Source of the DNA: Cephalotrichum gorgonifer
Lineage: Eukaryota; Ascomycota; Sordariomycetes; Microascales; Microascaceae
Assembly (NCBI GenBank): GCA_900312665.1
Contig: ONZQ02000015.1
Location: 1-64,000 of the forward strand
DNA: 64,000 nucleotides
Direction of reading: 5' to 3'
Below are positions 11,872-23,069 of this stretch, in pieces. The translations under genes were made by a program, and so were the position numbers. Below the pieces are notes generated by a model. It searched no databases. It was not told the DNA's origin and saw only the letters and a program-made list of their open reading frames with translations. The stretch's first letter is position 1. Each line of letters opens with the position of its first letter.

Positions 11872-13050
11872 CTACCCGATGATACCGGTACCGGCCTGCG
11901 ACGCGAGGACTGAGCAAACGCAAGAGGCATCGTCGGCACTGGCCCCACATGTTAGCAGCCATGTTACCAACACCGCGGACGACCCTGTTGGATCCTGCGC
12001 GTGCCAAATGATGGGATAGTGGAGATACAACTTACGTGTATGCGTACGGCGGCTTGAGGGAGCCGGCCTGCGTGATCCGAGTGTCGCTGTTGACGAACAG
12101 GTTGTTCCTCTCGGTCGCGAACCCGTCCTCCTTGCTGTCGAGGTCCGTCACGACGGCGAGGTGCGTGTTGGTGAAGCTGGAGCCCTCGACGAGCACCTGC
12201 GCGCCCATCCGCGAGTTGACGGCCGACGTCTCCGTGCCCTCGTAGCAGCTGTTGTACACGTGCACCGTGCCGAACCGGACGCTGGGGAGCCGGCTGTTGA
12301 CGTTGGACCAGTTATTGTGGTGGTACGTCACCCGGAGGTGGCCGGTGTCCTCGTCGCCGTTGTTGTCCGAGTGCCCTACGAGGCTCCCCTTCCAGTGGTC
12401 GTGGAACTTGTTCCAGCTGATCGTGACGAAGTCGGACGCGTGAGTCACGTCCAGGAGCCCGTCGAAACGGTCCTTGTCGCCCGTGATGCCCTCAGACGAG
12501 AAGTCGCAGTGGTCGATCCAGACCTGCGTGGCCTGGTCGAGGCTGATGAGGTCCTTCTTCTCAGGCGGGTTGTGGAAGTTCAGGTTGCGGATGATGACGT
12601 TGCCGGTTCTCCTGACGCGGAAGCCGCCGTTGGCGAGGCCTATGTGAAGCAAGCGTGTGTAAGTGTTTGTCCCATATATGTGCTACAAACACATGCTGCA
12701 TCTTCCGCCGTATAGCCACCCTTCCCCCCCTTCTTTGTCTACTTACCCGAATTCGCGCCGACGCCGAGCACGGTGGTGTCGGCCTTGAGGTCGATGATAT
12801 CGCAGCCGGTGAGGGTGCCAGAGATCTTGATCACGCCGCCCACCTTGGCGGCTGACGCCAGCTCAGCGCAGGACGTGACGGTAGTTCCCGTGCCGCTGCC
12901 GCCACCAGTCGTGCCCGAACCGTACCCGACTAGCTCATCGACGCTGGCGCTGCAGGCCTGCCTGGCGACCACGCCCGGGTCGTTTATAGAAGTGCCAGAT
13001 ACTAGGCCGGCGGCGAGGGCGGAGAGACCGACACTGCGGATGAAGTACAT
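11872..13050 (-). CDS. Secreted pectate lyase, polysaccharide lyase family 1
   Basis: Extracellular pectate lyase cleaving polygalacturonate by beta-elimination, 324 residues. Exons are 13050-12747, 12639-12036 and 11938-11872. The last, 22-codon exon was found by phase and reads ADDASCVCSVLASQAGTG before TAG. A signal peptide (MYFIRSVGLSALAAGLVSG) is followed by a possible Arg processing site and a Gly/Ser/Thr-rich linker. PL1 motifs are WIDHCDFSS (about 142-150), DGLLDVTHASDFVTISW (about 161-177, Ca-binding Asp) and RLPSVR (about 218-223, with the catalytic Arg). A TATATAAG box lies about 155 bp upstream of the ATG. CreA-type motifs nearby suggest carbon repression, which is inferred only. 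It fits a plant-associated or saprotrophic lifestyle. Confidence 0.93.
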
Positions 13051-13143
13051 GGCTGCTGGCGGTCTAGGGGGTTTGGTAGGGAAGATAGGTGTAAGTGGAT
13101 GAAACTGGTGATGTATAAACGAATGGACAGTATGGTCGTGGTA

Positions 13144-13225
13144 GTGGGGAGGAGGCTTGAGCTTGAGAAGGAGAATCGCGTCCTTCTCGTGGCCATCTCG
13201 AGCATCTTATATACTTTATCTGGGG
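13144..13225 (-). promoter_or_regulatory. Pectate lyase promoter: TATA box and CreA-like sites
   Basis: On the minus strand TATATAA occupies 13213-13207. SYGGRG-type sequences (GTGGGG at 13144-13149 and CTGGGG at 13220-13225, plus strand) flank it, matching the known CreA core. Such hexamers are common in GC-rich DNA, so only the TATA box is moderately supported. Confidence 0.35.
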
Positions 13226-14499
13226 CGTACGCGCGAGGCACACCCCGGCGTCGGGGACCCCCTTTCCATCTACGACAGTGTCCATCAACGTATTGCTCGT
13301 CACACAATGTGAAGCCAAGCCCATCACGTACCTACAGAGAAGCCCAGTCCCACTCGGATAGCCGCTGGATCCTTAATTTGCGCTGTAGGGAGGTTTCCGC
13401 GGCATCCAGGGGCACGTCCCCACCAATGTTGGTCCGTCGTCTCCGCACATCCCGGAGCTCCACGTGGTGGGCGGCGTGAAGCGATCCAATTGCCCTGGAA
13501 GGCCGACGCCGTAGCTTTCAAGTCCCGATAGAGCCCGGTGAAATCTCTCGCGGGTCAGTAAGCCACGGTTTCTCAGTCGAGGCCTCGCATTGGAGGAGAA
13601 TGAATATTCCGCGAAGAACTACCGATTAATATCTACGGAACGGAGATCCTTGCCCCCGGTTGGCCAGCCTTGAGCTGGGGAAAACGACTATGAACTTTAG
13701 TATTAATTGAACGCGGGGGATCTCCAAAGCTCCCAAGGGGACAGGCCTGGGATCGGATGGGATAGTTGAGGCCGGACACCTTCGAGATGGCCAAGATCGA
13801 CAGCAGCAGGGGTTGAGCTACTCGTGAATGCTACCCTAAGCCCGTCCACGCAAGCGCCCCTTGCGAGCGATCTGATTGATGGGAGTAACATTCGGAGCAT
13901 GCTAGTCCACCAACGAGGGGCCATGCAGCACCGCTTCTCGTACTCCGGAGCTCTTTCCCAACTGCTCGCCGTCGCCCGCGATGGAGGCCTTGGCTGAGAC
14001 GAAGGTGGCGTGCACTGGTGTGGGACCCTCGTTTCGTCTTGACCTCATGCTCCGCTCCATTACCACGTCGCTGGGAACGACGCCCGAGAGGCTCCACCAT
14101 TCGGGGCTCGAGCACCGAGCACCGAGATGGTCTCCGGGATTGGATACGCGCACCATGGAAACTTTGTCCACAGTTATTGCCGGACGGGGGCCATATGGGG
14201 ACTTGTTTCCTTTGATTGATTTGGCCAGTATCTACGTAGAACAAGAAGCAAAAGGGGGAATAAGAGACCTAGCATAATCGCAATGAATGACCTTGGATGC
14301 CTGAACGCCCCACACGATATTCTGCATATCCCGCCGGTTCCCGAGTCTCCGTCTACACTCCAACCACAGCTAACAATGTCACATACTGACGAGATGCCAG
14401 ACCCCGATCCCATGATCCAGGACCCCCTTTTCGTGGTCCAATCCCAGGATACAGTTCCCTTCGCGCCAATATCACAACACAAGTGTCCCGCCCTCTCGC
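13226..14499. other. Intergenic, no gene seen
   Basis: Distal pectate lyase promoter and 3' flank of PRP17. No supported gene. Confidence 0.55.
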
Positions 14500-16104
14500 T
14501 CAGTCCCACAGGCGGATCTGCCCGTCGTGGCTGCCGGTGAACACCTTGCTCGTCTCCTGCTCGGACCACGCGACGCAGGTGAGCGGCTCCGTCCCCGCCT
14601 TGTTCTTGTGTAGCATCTTGCACGTCTTCCAGTCCCACACCACCAGGTACCCCGCGGAGTCGCCACTCGCCAGGAACTGCCCGTCGGGGCTGACGGCGAC
14701 GTCGATGGCCGTCCCGGCCGTGTGGTGGCCCCGGAAGAACTTTTTCCTGCTCTGGCGGATCTTCTCGCCCGTCGAGTAGACTAGGGCCTCGTTGTTGGAG
14801 CTCTGGTACACGGCGTACTTGCCGTTCGGGTGCATCGCGCTCCTCGTCAGTGGGAAGCTGTCGACCTCGGGCATGATGTACTTGACGGGGACGGGGATAC
14901 TCCAGTCCCACGCCCTGACCGACTTGTCGTCGGACGTGGTGAGGAATCGGTTGCCGTCCTCAATGTACTCGATGGTGTTTACAGCGGCAAGATGATGATT
15001 GTAGTCTTGGACGATCTCGTTGCCCAGCCTTGTGTCGAACTGGATGATCTGGCCCGAGGACATGCCGGCGAGGAACTCGTTCGCGTGTTCGGGGCTTGTA
15101 TTGTTGAACTTGGCCACATGGGGCGTCTTCCCTGTCGTGAACTTGGAGATACACTTGCCCGTCTCCGTATCCCACAGCTTCATCATCCGATCCCAAGACG
15201 CCGAGATGAACTTCGTGCCATCATAGTTGAAGGAGAGATCCGACAGCGCCTTGGTATGCCCGGAATACGACCGTAGGAGCTCTCGCTTGTGATAGCAGTC
15301 CCATATCTTGATTGATGTGTCGGCGGATCCAGACAGGAGCAGGTGACTCGACTTGGGAAAGAGTCGCAGCGCCGTGATCGCCTTGGTGTGGTTTTTCCAC
15401 GAATAGATTTGCTTCCTGGGGACGTAGTTTGTGATGCTCCCGGGCTCCTTCCGCAGATCGATGTCGAGGTCCTGGGGTACGTGCATGTACGTCCTCCCCT
15501 GGTAGTCGTACTCCTCGGAGCCGTGGAAGGTGGTCGTCTCCTCACCAAGCTCGGCGACCTCCTTCCGCCTCGCGAGGGACTCGACAGGCGCCTTCAGAAC
15601 TGTGCCACTCTGAACCACGTCCTCCTCGTCCTCCTCCACTATCTCGTATTCCTCGTCGCTCCCGAGCTCTTCGTCCTCGCCCACCTCTTCGTAGTCGTCC
15701 CGCCGATACTTAGCCCAGGGTCCGACGTAGCTGTTGGCCCCCTCAGCGACAGTCGCATCGCCCTTACTCTCCCGGGTCGACCGCAGCTGGGCATTCGCGT
15801 CCTTGATCTCGGTGCCGCTAAGGTATCGGCTCGCTGGCCCACCTTTTCTCTCGACGGCCTGGTGCTTTGCCCGGAAGGTGTGTTCGCTCAGATACGTCTC
15901 GGACGCCTCCCCGGTCAATACATTCTTCTTCCGCTTGAGTGGGTTCACCCGGGACGATGCGAAGGGGTTCTGGGGGCCCAGGGTGGCCTGTGAGAGCTGT
16001 TCGCCCGAGTAGATGTCCATGGCATGGTCAGGTTCGGCGTCCCGTCGGACAATGAGTGCGTCTTTCGGGGCCATATTGGCCGGGTATTCGCGTAGGTTGG
16101 CCAT
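14500..16104 (-). CDS. PRP17: Pre-mRNA splicing factor Prp17/Cdc40, WD40 protein
   Basis: Spliceosomal second-step factor, nuclear, 534 residues in a single exon. The N-terminal 230 residues hold family motifs such as GPQNPF and YVGPWAKY, and an acidic stretch rich in Asp/Glu. Seven WD repeats fill residues about 235-534, with typical endings SGSADTSIKIWD, ISASWDRMMKLWD, TTSDDKSVRAWD and FTGSHDGQIRLWD. The protein ends exactly at the last WD repeat, as in human CDC40 and yeast Prp17, so it appears complete. The start is the first ATG after an upstream stop and begins MANLREYPANMAPK. Confidence 0.95.
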   Translation of the reverse strand: MANLREYPANMAPKDALIVRRDAEPDHAMDIYSGEQLSQATLGPQNPFASSRVNPLKRKKNVLTGEASETYLSEHTFRAKHQAVERKGGPASRYLSGTEIKDANAQLRSTRESKGDATVAEGANSYVGPWAKYRRDDYEEVGEDEELGSDEEYEIVEEDEEDVVQSGTVLKAPVESLARRKEVAELGEETTTFHGSEEYDYQGRTYMHVPQDLDIDLRKEPGSITNYVPRKQIYSWKNHTKAITALRLFPKSSHLLLSGSADTSIKIWDCYHKRELLRSYSGHTKALSDLSFNYDGTKFISASWDRMMKLWDTETGKCISKFTTGKTPHVAKFNNTSPEHANEFLAGMSSGQIIQFDTRLGNEIVQDYNHHLAAVNTIEYIEDGNRFLTTSDDKSVRAWDWSIPVPVKYIMPEVDSFPLTRSAMHPNGKYAVYQSSNNEALVYSTGEKIRQSRKKFFRGHHTAGTAIDVAVSPDGQFLASGDSAGYLVVWDWKTCKMLHKNKAGTEPLTCVAWSEQETSKVFTGSHDGQIRLWD

Positions 16105-17045
16105 TGATCTAACAAGGCAGGGGATAATCAGTATCCCGTGTTGTGTAGTTGGCGCTGGAGAGAGGCTGGTGGGGAGGGGGTTTGGAAGGTGATGATGGAT
16201 GGCGCTGATCGAGCTAGATTTGAATCTCTTGCGTTGCGCCTCACCAAGTTAGTATCGCGGGAAGTTGAGTCAGCTGGTGCCAGGTGGATTGAGGTGGCCC
16301 ACCGTCTCCTACGCTTGCCATACCAATCACATGCGGACGCGACCTCATCGGATGGCCAAACTGGCACAACAAACAGGCAGCGACAATGATTACAAGCACT
16401 GAGGTGGTCATAATATTGGTCGGGGATAGGGGATGGCGAGGAGTTGTATTTAATAGCATCCGTCCTCTGTGGGTGTAGCACCATGGTTGGCTTACTTTTA
16501 CTTTGGCATCCTTGCACCTTGATCAATAGCGGAGAGGAGGGAGGCATTATATTAGAAGATAACATTCTTGGATGGGACGAAGCAGCGAGCCACAAACTAT
16601 CTATATACAAGCAGTCACAGATGTCCTATCTCTGCGACACAAAACTGACTGCACTTAATTGTCTCAAGAAATCATTTATCGACCTCACCACAACTATTTC
16701 GTTCCCCACCCGCGTGCACACCTCATATACCTAGATATATCAGAACCTCCACCCTCGTCCCATATGAACCCCTATTAGACTAAGTCCTCGTCTCGTACGC
16801 TGCCAAAAACCGTGGAAAGTGACGCTGCGCCTGAAAAATTGCCCAAGACCAAGTGGATCCCGCCCGACATGAAGGAAGTTTGCGCCTCGTACCGTACGTT
16901 AAGTCGTCCCAAGTCAGATAGACCGTCGTCGTTCGCCGCGATTACTCTTCCGAGCCCCAGCGTGCCCGGCGTACCGGGAGCGGTGCCCGGGTGGAGACCA
17001 TCGCGTCGACATTGTGCGGCGGTCCGTGGATGCGTAACCCCGCAT
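16105..17045. other. Intergenic, no gene seen
   Basis: Between the PRP17 start and the ERV14 3' end. Nothing recognisable. Confidence 0.55.
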
Positions 17046-17744
17046 CTAGCTGGAGTCGTCCTTGATGAGGGCCACAATCATGCTGTAGAGGTAGAAGAAG
17101 AACATGACAAGGTGGAAGGCCAGCTTGCCGAATGATTCCTGTGGCCAGGGGCGTTAGAATTTTCCTTTCCCAGCTACTGTTTTGTTGAACCTATCGCTAA
17201 ACCCCGAAACATACCTTCTTGTGGACGTTGAGCTTGCGGAAGATCTCGGTAGCATCAAGGAGATGTGTGTTCTCGAAGATCCTAGACGACTCCTGTTAGT
17301 TCTGCTCGAAGGTCTAGCTAGACCGGGGCGGGGAGAGTGGAGCTGTCCAGCCACGTACTTTTTAGCGTTCCAGATGATGAGGGGTAGGTTGAGCACCAGA
17401 GGCACCCAGTATCCGTTGATAAGGAAGAGCGCGGTCAGGAACGCGTGAACGGCGGCCTCGGGGATGATGTACGTGTTCAGGCGGTTGCAGAGGTCGATCG
17501 GGTTGATGTAGTCACTGTAGGAATAGCGGAATCATCAGTATTCGTTGAGCACGAGTCAACCCAATGGTGGGCCGGCGAGCAGGCGCAAGCCGGTCCGCCT
17601 CCGATGGAGCGCAGGGCCCGGGGGGGAAGGGTGCATAACTAACCATTCCAAGTCGCTATACATTATGGTGAAGAAGACCTGGAGGAACAGGTTGACGGCA
17701 TTTATCAGCACCGCCAACAGGTAGAGCCACGCCTCGCCGGACAT
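17046..17744 (-). CDS. ERV14: Cornichon-family ER cargo receptor Erv14
   Basis: COPII cargo receptor for export of membrane proteins from the ER. Four exons (17744-17644, 17514-17359, 17281-17215 and 17138-17046) give 138 residues, the usual length of yeast Erv14. Start MSGEAWLYLLAVLINAVNLF is family-typical; another ATG sits one codon upstream (17747). Exon 2 reads DYINPIDLCNRLNTYIIPE and continues with WVPLVLNLPLIIWNAKK, exon 3 IFENTHLLDATEIFRKLNVHKK in part, and exon 4 ESFGKLAFHLVMFFFYLYSM. Three to four membrane segments are expected. Exon phases join without gaps. Four small exons in under 700 bp make this gene easy to miss by reading-frame methods. Confidence 0.95.
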
Positions 17745-17747
17745 CAT

Positions 17748-18744
17748 TGCGGGATTTCGAGATGTGTGTATGAGTGTGTATGGGAAGGTGGTATGTTGCG
17801 ACGAGAGAAGCGGAGAGAGAAAGGGGGGAGCGGGTTGTTTCGACAAGGGCGCGTTGGTGAGCTCTTCGTCGGTGTTTGTGTGCAAGTCGAGATCTCGGGT
17901 CGGGCGACGGGATGGAGGTGATCGGAGAGCGGAATTTTCTTTTTCCTCTTTCCGGAATAGTGAATCACAGTGCACGGATCAGAGTGGGGGATTCGTCGAG
18001 TCTTGCGGGTCGAGTCGTCCGGGCGGTCCTAACAATGCGATGAGGACAGGAGGTGTGATGGTGAGGAAAAAGGTAAAGGAAATTACCGCGGTGGATTGTG
18101 CGATCAGGTTGTCAGGTATTAAAAATGATGAAGAGTTCGGAAGGCTGGGGAAAGTCAAGTGGCAGGATGATGCAACGCAACGCAAGCGCAACGCAACAGG
18201 GGGGAGGGAGCTAGCTGCCTTGCACCGCAGTAGTCCACCACCGCCCAGTACCTGTAGAGCTTGGATCGGTGGATCCAGACACACTGGTGCGAGGGGTTGA
18301 TGGATGGCTTGATAGCACTGGGTAGGCAGGACTTCGCTGAGATCGCGCACGGGCCACATATATACAAGCTGTGATGTCACACGAGGTCTTGCGGCCAAGG
18401 CCGAAGTCGCCCTTGATATCCGTAGTACAGTCAGAGCGGGACATCATCTCTACAAGAAGCTCTAACGATGAAAGTGGTGATGCGGACAAACGAACTCTCC
18501 GCTACACCCACGGGTCCAATTAGGTATCCATATACGGATACACGATGCTTGATGAAGAGCTAGGCTATTACTTTAATCAAAATGCCTACTTCCGAACCGG
18601 TGTTGGGCCAGGGGATTGATCATCTACTGTCACCAGAAGGACGAGGGCACGCTCAGGTCATGGCTGCTCAAGGGCTGACAATCGTTGTCACGAGAAGGGG
18701 GAGGGGAGGGGGGGGATTCCAGTTTGGTCACATCATTGTTGCTT
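17748..18744. other. Intergenic, no gene seen
   Basis: ERV14 promoter and MAP1 3' flank. Open frames here show no domain. Confidence 0.55.
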
Positions 18745-20352
18745 TCATTGCGTCTTGGCCTCGCCGTTCTCAACCGCCGCCGTGGGCATAGGTACGGGAC
18801 CACCAGGGGAGTCTGCTTTCCTTGCCGTCAGGACTTCCACACCCGTCTCCGTAACGAGGAGGGTGTGCTCTGGAAGTGGGTCAGCCGGGTGTCCCTCTGG
18901 AATACCGAATCGGTCGAAATGGGGAAGAAAAGAAACATACCAAATTGAGCGGTCCTCTTGCCGTCGATCGTCGCGCTGGTCCAATTATCCGGCCAGGTAA
19001 CGTCCCGGTATGAGCCCAGGGCGATCATGGGCTCGATGGTAAAGGTCATGCCCGGCTTGCACTCGCCAGGAGTCTTGTTCTTGGCGTAGTGGGGGACGTT
19101 GGGGGCGCAGTGGAAGAGGCTGTTGATGCCGTGTCCGCAGTACGTCCGGATGGTGCTGCAGGACTTGGACTTTGCGTGCTTCTCGATGATGTTACCGAAC
19201 TCCCTGATGGGCACGCCGGGCTTCACGGCCTGTATCGCGAGGTCGAGGCACTCCCGGGCTGCCTCCACCACCCGTACCGAGTCGGGGTCCGCCTTCGCCT
19301 TGTCGCCTATGTAGTACGTCTCGTTCAGGTCGCCGTGGTAGCCCTCGTGATAGAGGGTGACGTCGATGTTGAGGATGTCGCCGTCGACCAGCACGCGCTG
19401 ATCCGGGATGCCGTGGCAGATGATCTCGTTCGGGGAAGTGCAGACGGACTTGGGAAAGTGGTTGTAGTTGAGCGGGGAGGGGTACGCCTATTAATGTCAG
19501 CTTGCCATTGCAGTAGGCGCAGAAGAGCTCCTGATCGGGTGGGTTCCACCACCGCACCCTCAAGGTAGCCCATACACCCTTACGGCATGGGGACGCTAGC
19601 AACTCACGTTTCGCTCGATGCATGCATTGTGGACAATCTCATCGATGTAGTTGGTCGTGACTCCCGGGACGGCGGCGGCGGCGGCGATATCTAGGACCTC
19701 GCGCGCCAGGCGGCATACCTTGCGCATTGCATCCTGGGCCTTGGCGTCGAGGATCTCGATCTTTGCGCGGCCAGGCTTGGACCGGTACTTGGGTACGCCG
19801 TCCTCAGACCACTCGGGGTGGGGGATGCTCTTCGGGATGACACGCTTCGGTGCGAGGGGGTAGACGGGTCGGAGGGCGCCGGTGTAGTTAAACCTCGGGA
19901 ACGGATCGAAGAGGCCGGTAGCTGGATCCGGTTCAGAAACTGCCTTGGGGGGGAGGATATGGTGGAGAATGTTACTCTGAGACTTGTGGAGGGCCTTGTG
20001 TTCGCTCTGGGAGAGAGTTAGTCGGGTTCACGTCGGGTATGGTGGGAGGCAGGAGGAGGTAGGAGTACGAGGGAAGGAGGGGTGGAGGGGTATCTTGAGG
20101 CCGGGATGAAGGGGGGAGGACAGCCCCCCCCGGGAAGCCCAGGGAAGGATGGGAACGGTACACGTGGAACGGAAGATAGAGAATGGGCTTCTAGACGGTA
20201 TAGGGACGCAAACGTACCCAGCTCTTCTTGAAGCAGTCCTGGGAGCAGAAGAAACTGTTCTTAATGCCGAGCTTGATGCAGGTGGGGCATTGGAGTGTAT
20301 CGGCCGTGTTCTCGCAGCCTACGCCGATGCACGCTCGGGGAGTTGAGGCCAT
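18745..20352 (-). CDS. MAP1: Methionine aminopeptidase type 1
   Basis: Cytosolic, ribosome-associated metalloprotease that removes the initiator Met. Exons 20352-20218, 20006-19608, 19487-18941 and 18869-18745 give 401 residues. The N-terminus carries the zinc-finger region of eukaryotic MetAP1, with Cys at 8, 13, 22, 25, 36 and 40, followed by SEHKALHK. The catalytic domain shows metal ligands in GDILNIDVTLYHEGYHGDLN (two Asp), CGHGI (His), FTIEP (Glu) and FEHTLLV (Glu). The last junction splits the codon of that Glu: TTTG joined to AG. It ends VEVLTARKADSPGGP followed by a short fungal tail. Divergent with BNA4, with start codons 931 bp apart. Confidence 0.96.
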
Positions 20353-21283
20353 CTTGAGGGGCCTGGGGTACAATTACTGGGATATATGTCGCCGAGTACA
20401 CAGTTAAGACGTCGAGGAGAGACTATGTGCACTTATGAGTTATGGTGGACAATGTTGTCGTTGGCTGCAAGTACAGGCCGCCTTTGTGTTGTGCGGCAAA
20501 AAAGCAGGGGCAGAAAAACTGCGGAGCATTATTATGTGATGGGGCCTTGCCAGTGCCAGTGGTTGGCGCGCAAACGCCCGAACGCCCGCCATATAGAAAG
20601 ACTGGTCTGAATTATTTGTCCGGACCAGGTGGAGGATGGAAGCCCGCTTCAGCGCTAAAGTGTCGCCGTGGCGTGGTTTACAGCGCTTCTGGCTCGTGCT
20701 AGCTGTTGTGGCGGGGGCGTTGTGGCGGGGGGCGTCGAAGAAAAAAAATCTGCCGGTTGGCATTTACTAATTGTACCTGCTGCTGGCTGACATCTCGGCT
20801 TTTTTTTTTCCAAGTCCGCACGCGAGTCACATCGACAAGACGACGCCTCACTGACTCACCCGCAGGAAAGACGAGGATAAAACTAGACAACCCGGTTCAT
20901 ACATGCATACCATCATGAGTGTCGCTTCCCCCTCCCAAGAATCAAACGAAACGGGAATCTCAGGGCCAGCTATTCAGCTATTTTGTGAGCTAGCCATTGG
21001 CTAGTTGGTGCGGTTGCAGTGTGGGTGTCAAGGTGGAGACTGATAAAGAAAGACGGAATATTAGTGCAAAATTGGATGGCTGCCCATCCATCCATCCCCC
21101 CCAGGCGCCGAAACTGTATTTGCCTCATCCGATTTTACTCGTAATACTCTCCCGTGCCATACGAGTGCTTGGACCCATATATGTACTTAGCGGCGCCCCG
21201 ACTCATAGCTTCCCGTAAACTCTCACCCATACTACTCTGATATGGGCCATGACATATAACATGCATCTTGCTCTTCCTTTGTA
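20353..21283. other. Divergent MAP1-BNA4 intergenic region
   Basis: Contains both promoters. Short A and T runs (about 20741-20748 and 20800-20810) are present. No gene was recognised. Confidence 0.55.
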
Positions 21284-23069
21284 ATGCACCACAAACAAAA
21301 GATCGTTGTGGTGGGCGCCGGCCCGGTCGGGTCCTTGGCAGCGTTGTACGCTGCTCAGAGAGGTCACGATGTCGAAATCTATGAGCTTCGACCTGGTACT
21401 ACAGTTCCCGCTCGATTAACCTTTCCACGGCGTAGAGAAGAGATACACTTACTGATGGACAACAACAGACCTCCGTGACCCGTCGACCGTGCCCCTGAAC
21501 TTCACAAAGTCCATCAACCTGGCCCTGTCGGAGCGCGGGATAAATGCCATCCGGCATGCCGCACACCCAAAGCTCCTCGACTCCATCCTGGAGACCACCA
21601 TCCCCATGAAGGGCAGGATGATCCACGGCCGCGGTTTGGATGGCAACCTCTACGAGACGTCCCAGGACTACGACATTCACGGAAGAGTAAAAATCCACCC
21701 CACCACCAACCACGGCCCCCATCCTGCCGCGTGACCGCTCCGGTACTAACAGTCAAGCAGGCCATCCTCGCCATTGACAGGGCTGGGCTAAACAAGAGGC
21801 TTCTCGATGCCCTCGAGGAGATGCCCAACGTCAAAATCTTCTTCAACCACAAGTTGACAGGAGCAGATTTCCGAAAGTGCCAGGCGTGGTTCGAGGCAGA
21901 GGCGCGGCCGGCCAACCGGGGGGATCACGGGAGGGCACCTGAGATCCAGGTTGGTTTCGATCTCATGATAGGGGCCGACGGCGCCCACTCGGCCGTTCGG
22001 TACCACATGATGAAGTTCACCAGGATGAATTACTCTCAGGAGTATATCGATACTCTGTGGTGTGAGTTCCGGATTGCCCCCCGCGAGCCGAGGGGGAATG
22101 ACCCAAACTCCAAATTTGCAATCTCCCCCAATCACCTCCACATCTGGCCCGGGAAGGAGTTCATGTTCATTGCCATACCAAGCGAGGTACGTATTCTCTG
22201 ACTACTGCCCCTGTCTTCTTTCTTGTTCTCTGGTTGGCATTATGTCGTGTCGGTTGGGGGGTTGAAGTGGTTGCAATCGATTAACACCACTCTAGGATGG
22301 ATCGTTCACCTGCACCCTGTTTCTCCCGGCGGCCTATTTCGCCCAGCTTGAAGGCAACCCTTCATCTCTCCCTGCCTTTTTCGACAAACACTTCCCCGGG
22401 GTGACGGATCTCATCGCCCCAGAAGCTCTCATCCAGTCCTTCAATACCAACCCTCACCTCCCCCTCATCAGCATCAAGTGCGGGCCCCACCACTTCGAGG
22501 GCTCTGGCGTCATCATCGGAGACGCCGCCAACGCCATGGTTCCCTTCTACGGCCAGGGGATGAACACAGGCCTAGAGAGTGTCCGAGTGTTGTTCTCCGC
22601 GCTGGACAAGTTTGCCGACGCCGCAGAAGACAACAGCCCACTCCAGACGACAGACCCGGGAGCTGCTAGCTCCCACCAGCGGTCGCTGGCCCTCGCGGAG
22701 TTCTCCTCCTTCAGGGTCCCCGACGTTCAGGCCGTGATAAATCTTGCGCTCGAGAACTACATCGAGATGAGGTCGTCCGTCCTGTCTCCGACGTACCGGA
22801 TCAGGAAGTTCCTCGAGGAGAGGATATCGGTCTACCTACCCAGCCTCGGATGGCGCACGAAATACTCCCGCGTCAGCTTTGGGAACGAGCGCTTCACTGA
22901 CATCGTGAAGAAGAGCGACCGGCAGGGGAAGCTCCTGATGCGCGGCCTCGTGGCCACACTCTGCAGCCCTGTCGTCGCCGCCGGTCTGATATATTGGGCT
23001 CGATGGGGGCGGCGCTGGCCGGGCCCTAGAGGTATTCTGGGCCGTATTTTCGGGCATCTCGGTTGGTAA
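21284..23069 (+). CDS. BNA4: Kynurenine 3-monooxygenase
   Basis: FAD-dependent enzyme of the outer mitochondrial membrane converting L-kynurenine to 3-hydroxykynurenine in de novo NAD synthesis. Exons 21284-21395, 21469-21686, 21761-22186 and 22296-23069 give 509 residues with consistent phases. The FAD-binding motif VVVGAGPVGSLAA lies at residues about 8-20. Family blocks are NLALSERGINAIR, GRGLDG, AILAIDRAGLNKRLLD, GADGAHSAVR (DG motif), and IIGDAANAMVPFYGQGMNTG, with the GD motif binding FAD ribose. A hydrophobic segment near the C-terminus (VVAAGLIYWARW) fits the membrane anchor of this family. No other NAD pathway gene adjoins it. Confidence 0.96.

Noticed and set aside
12000..12035. Pectate lyase ending at the stop just after PPYAYT
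   Set aside because: This removes the expected C-terminus. A GTAAGT donor at 12035 and a phase-correct exon at 11938-11872 restore a family-like end.
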